The translations under genes were made by a program, and so were the position numbers. Source: Cricetomys ansorgei (Eukaryota; Chordata; Mammalia; Rodentia; Nesomyidae). Taken from it: a stretch of 64,000 nucleotides of DNA. The notes below the pieces were generated by a model. It saw nothing but the letters and a program-made list of their open reading frames with translations. It was not told where the DNA came from and made no database searches. Positions 60,948 through 64,000 of the stretch are shown here, in pieces. The stretch covers positions 23,598,001 through 23,662,000 of the forward strand of contig JAMJFZ010001796.1 in assembly GCA_026225945.1 (NCBI GenBank), in the 5' to 3' direction. Every line of letters begins with the position of its first letter. Positions within the stretch are counted from its first letter, which is position 1.

Positions 60948-61346
60948 ACTGGCAAGATGGCTCAGTGGTAAAAGCACTTGCTGGCCAGGCAGTGGTGGCA
61001 CATGCCTTTAATCCCAGCACTCAGGATGCAGAAGCAGGAGGATCTATCTCTGTGAGTTCGAGGCCAGCCTGGTCTACAAAGCAAGTTTCAGGACAGCCAG
61101 GACTACACAGAGAAAACCTGTTTAGAAAAACAAAAACAAAACAAACAAACAATACTTCCCCTAAACAAAACAAAACAAAGCACTTGCTGGCAAGCTTAAG
61201 GACCTGAGTTCAATCCCCAGAACCCACATGGTAGAAGGAGAGAACTGAATTTGTCAAGTTGTCCTTCTGATCTCCACATGCACACTGTGTGTGGCATATG
61301 CATGCAGTCACGCTAGTACACGCACACACACACACACACACACACA
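60948..61346 (+). mobile_element. B3-type SINE interrupted by B1
   Basis: Head 'ctggcaagatggctcagtgg', then after the B1 'aaggacctgagttcaatccccagaacccacatggtag' and 'tgtccttctgatctccacatgcac', with a CA tail. Confidence 0.8.
60985..61176 (+). mobile_element. B1 SINE with 14-bp target duplication, nested in B3
   Basis: AAAGCACTTGCTGG flanks it at 60971-60984 and 61177-61190. The body is near consensus ('ccaggcagtggtggcacatgcctttaatcccagcac') with a long AAAAC-rich tail. Confidence 0.95.
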
Positions 61347-61861
61347 GATATAGATGATAGATGTAAAAAAAAGACTCAGACACATATATCTTCACCGACC
61401 CCTCTCTCAAAGTTATAACTAATAAAAATGACCACTTCCAGAGCAGAGACACCAACTATGGCTTTCCTGAGTGTATCCTTTGATTTGCAGGTATTTTGTC
61501 TGTTTACCAAGAGACTATGTGAAACACATGCATGACTCGGTGAGATCTTTGATCACAATCCCACATGTGGAAATCTTTTGTGGTCATCAGGAGCATCTGT
61601 GCACAGTCAGGCATTGGCTTTCCTATGGAATGGACGTGGCAGGCCACTGTGACTATGTGCAGGGGCATTCTTATTCTTAGGAGCTGTATGCTGGGTGTTT
61701 AGAGGTGAAGACTTGGGAGTCTTGTTCACTTTCTCACAACTCAGAGGAAATAAAAGATGGAGAAAAATAGAACCCAAATATGCAAGGGGCTGCCATCTTT
61801 TGAGTCTGTACTGAGGGCACACAGGAATTTAATGTACCAGTGTGTCAATTTATAAGTTTAA

Positions 61862-61950
61862 TTTCCTTCCTTCCTTCCTTTCTTCCTTCCTTCCTTCCTT
61901 CCTTCCTTCCTTCCTTCCTCCCTTCCCTCCTTCTACCTTTCTTCCTTCCT
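61862..61950. repeat. (TTCC)n tract
   Basis: TTCC repeats for about 85 bases with minor interruptions. Confidence 0.9.
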
Positions 61951-62034
61951 GCATTGGGGTTAAATTCAGGGGCCAACACACACTATGCAAGTGGTCTGAT
62001 GAGCTAACAGTCACAGACTTTTTTTTTTTTTTAA

Positions 62035-62188
62035 AAAACTCTGTTTATTTTGAGAAAGGGTTTCTCTAAGTTACCCAAGCTGGCCTTAAACTTGCTTGTA
62101 CTTGCACTCAGTCCTTGAAGTTAGGATACATCCCCCTCAGTTCTTGATGTGGTTGGGATTACAGATCTGTACCACCAGGCCTATCCTA
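62035..62188 (-). mobile_element. B1 SINE, reverse, diverged
   Basis: 'tgagaaagggtttctctaagttacccaagctggcctt' and 'ttgggattacagatctgtaccacc'. Confidence 0.65.
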
Positions 62189-62213
62189 TAAAAAAACGTC
62201 TTTATAGAATCTG

Positions 62214-62345
62214 GAGAAGCCTGGCATGGTGGTATATTTCTGTAATCCAAGCTTTAGGAGGCTAAGTAGGGGGATCACAAGTTTGAAGCCAGATTGAGCT
62301 GCATAGTTGAAAACCTGTGACAAAAAACAAAACAAAACAAAAAGA
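62214..62345 (+). mobile_element. B1 SINE, diverged
   Basis: 'gcctggcatggtggtatatttctgtaatccaagc' and 'gatcacaagtttgaagccag', with AAAAC tail. Confidence 0.7.
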
Positions 62346-62349
62346 CAAG

Positions 62350-62470
62350 CAGGAGCCGGTGAGGTAGCTCAGTGGGTAAAGGGGCTTGCAGCCAAGCCTG
62401 ACTCTTGACTTGGATCCCTGAGACCTGTATGATGGTAGGTGAGAAATAAGTAAATAAATAAATAATTTAA
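62350..62470 (+). mobile_element. B3/ID-type SINE
   Basis: 'gagccggtgaggtagctcagtgggtaaaggggcttgc' then a shortened body and (AAAT)n tail. Confidence 0.65.
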
Positions 62471-63261
62471 AAACATAAAGTCAGGGAAGGGCAGGAGGTT
62501 CAGTGGGTTCTATTCTATCACCCATCACCTCAAAAATCAAAGTTGGGGGTCGGAAAATGAAATAGAGAAATGGCACCTTTGATGCAGTCAGGTGGCATGC
62601 ACTGCGATATGAGGGGTAAGATGCGGAGAGCCGACCATACAGGGATGAGAGGTGAAGAGCTTCGTCAGTTCCCAGCCACACGGGACCTCGGGGTACCGGC
62701 GCCTGCTGGAAAGTGGGCCCCACAAAGGAGGACTTTCTGTCCCTTTGAATCTCTGCTAAGTCTGCAACGCTGTACAAATCTGGGATCACAGCGCATGCTC
62801 AAGACTAACCTCTCAGCCAATGGGGGCACCTGGAGCGTCTCAGGGCTCAGCCTCCCTATCTGGCTTCTGAGCGTTTCATCTCCAGGGCCTCTTAGCTGAA
62901 GATTAGGAGCAGTTTTTGTTGCTTCTCTATGTTCTGATGTCAGGGAGGTTCAATCAGTCATCAGTGTCTCCCTGGTGCTCTTTCCAGTATCAGAGATTTG
63001 TTCCTCAAGTGCCAGTTTGCTCAATGAAATCAATGTTTTGCTTTTTTTTTTTTTTTTTCACTTGTGAAGTTGGTTTTTAAGTGGTGTTGTAGTCTGGTGA
63101 ACAATTTTTTCGTGTCTTTTTCTGGCTGCAAGTTTTGGATGTTTATGTTTTTCCAACGGGCTTGTAAACCCAGTGTGCTGTGTTGGTTACATGAATATTT
63201 TACATATATTTTTAACGTGACCCACTTGAAAGGAACCAGCTCTGTGAACCAAGATAGCAAA

Positions 63262-63422
63262 GAAGGCCAGCTATGGTGGCACATGGCCGTTCTGCCAGCA
63301 CTTAGGAGGCTGAGGAAGGTGGCCAGTTTGAGCCAAGTAGCCAATTCCAGGCTAGCCTGTGATGCACAGCAAGACCTCATCTCAGACAGACAGACAGACA
63401 AGCAAACAAAAAACACAATAAA
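63262..63422 (+). mobile_element. B1 SINE, diverged
   Basis: 'ggccagctatggtggcacatgg', 'agcacttaggaggctgaggaag' and 'ccaggctagcctgtgatgcacagcaagacc', with a CAGA-repeat tail. Confidence 0.7.
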
Positions 63423-64000
63423 GGAAAAAGCAGTGATGGGAGCTGCTGTGCTCTGAGCATGAGCCGGGTCCAGCTTTGTAGCAACCATCCTTCATTTCTC
63501 CACTTGCCCTGGAGGTGAGGACCTCAAGTGGTCCAGCCCTCGCCTCCACGCTGGCAAGGCAGCTGAGCTCCAGAAACCTCTGTTAAGCCATGGCTGGTCC
63601 AGTGTTAGGGTTGGAGGAAGAAACTTACATCACCATGGCCTATCTCCCAGACGGTGTAATCTGCAGCTGCTGCTGTCAAACCCAGACCTGCCTGTCAGTT
63701 CAGCCTTTTCTTCACAAATATATGATTAACTCCATCCACATGCTTCAGAGAAACATGAAAGGGACAACAGCTGATGAATTTATATTGCTAGCAGCTCGGG
63801 GTGAAGATATTATTAACCAAATGACTGTTGTATATCCTGTGACTCTCCAGAATTCAGGAGGTCAGAATTCAGGCCCCATGTGTGACTGTGTCTGACCTCA
63901 AAGACCTGCTGTACAGTAGGCCCAAAGAGTCAGATTCTGAGAGAGGCTGGTGGTCCTACCAGGCCCTTCTGGAAAGGTCTCTGAAGAATTTGTTTCGTGG

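Larger units (their letters stand above)
47799..64000 (-). other. NGEF: NGEF 5' leader of short form and long-isoform first intron
   Basis: No long-isoform exon (a sequence for NIPWSRMPPCR or similar) was found to the window end, so this is read as intron. It is repeat-rich on the right with many SINEs and four LTR-like elements. Stretches 48300-49000, 52270-53280, 54550-55020, 55440-56990 and 59000-60900 appear unique. Confidence 0.6.

Noticed and set aside
63590..63895. A 101-residue plus-strand open frame near the right end
   Set aside because: No recognisable family, no splice or promoter support, and not NEU2, the expected neighbour on that side.

Overview
The window is mammalian nuclear DNA from a muroid rodent. 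It carries B1, B3/B2-class, B4 and ID SINEs, MaLR/MT-type solo LTRs and long (CA)n and (CCTT)n tracts. Two genes are split into short exons with consensus GT/AG borders. The classic Mus/Rattus B2 consensus was not noticed, so a cricetid (hamster, deer mouse or vole type) is my inference. The species is not proven.

Layout: 1-7200 is intergenic, repeat-bearing DNA with no gene I can support. SNORC lies on the plus strand at 7208-12246 in three coding exons and encodes a 121-residue cartilage membrane proteoglycan. A GC/CpG-rich block covers its last exon and the DNA just past it. NGEF (ephexin-1), a neuronal RhoGEF acting downstream of EphA receptors, is convergent on the minus strand. Its stop codon is at 14433-14435, its 3' UTR probably ends near 13715, and twelve common coding exons run rightward to 46965. 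They encode the end of the N-terminal region and then complete DH, PH and SH3 domains. A CpG island at about 46.8-48.3 kb holds the first exon of a short NGEF isoform (start codon 47796-47798). The exons of the long isoform's N-terminus are not in the window, so 48-64 kb is read as NGEF first-intron DNA. The order SNORC-NGEF fits the known human 2q37.1 / mouse chromosome 1 neighbourhood (GIGYF2/KCNJ13 - SNORC - NGEF - NEU2).

The two genes are not functionally linked as far as the sequence shows. SNORC is a chondrocyte surface proteoglycan, and NGEF signals to RhoA/Rac1/Cdc42 in growth cones. They share only a short convergent intergenic gap of about 1.4 kb.

The most notable unexplained features are: a 125-bp interstitial telomeric repeat in an NGEF intron; an apparent 8-bp frameshifting insertion in the NGEF short-isoform first exon; an 0.8-kb CA-rich higher-order array; a 43-bp tandem triplication, each unit carrying a CACGTG box, inside an old LTR-like repeat; and a probable processed retrocopy tail. 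I found no CRISPR array, operon or other prokaryote-like system. Family names for the older repeats are from memory and need a RepeatMasker/Dfam check.
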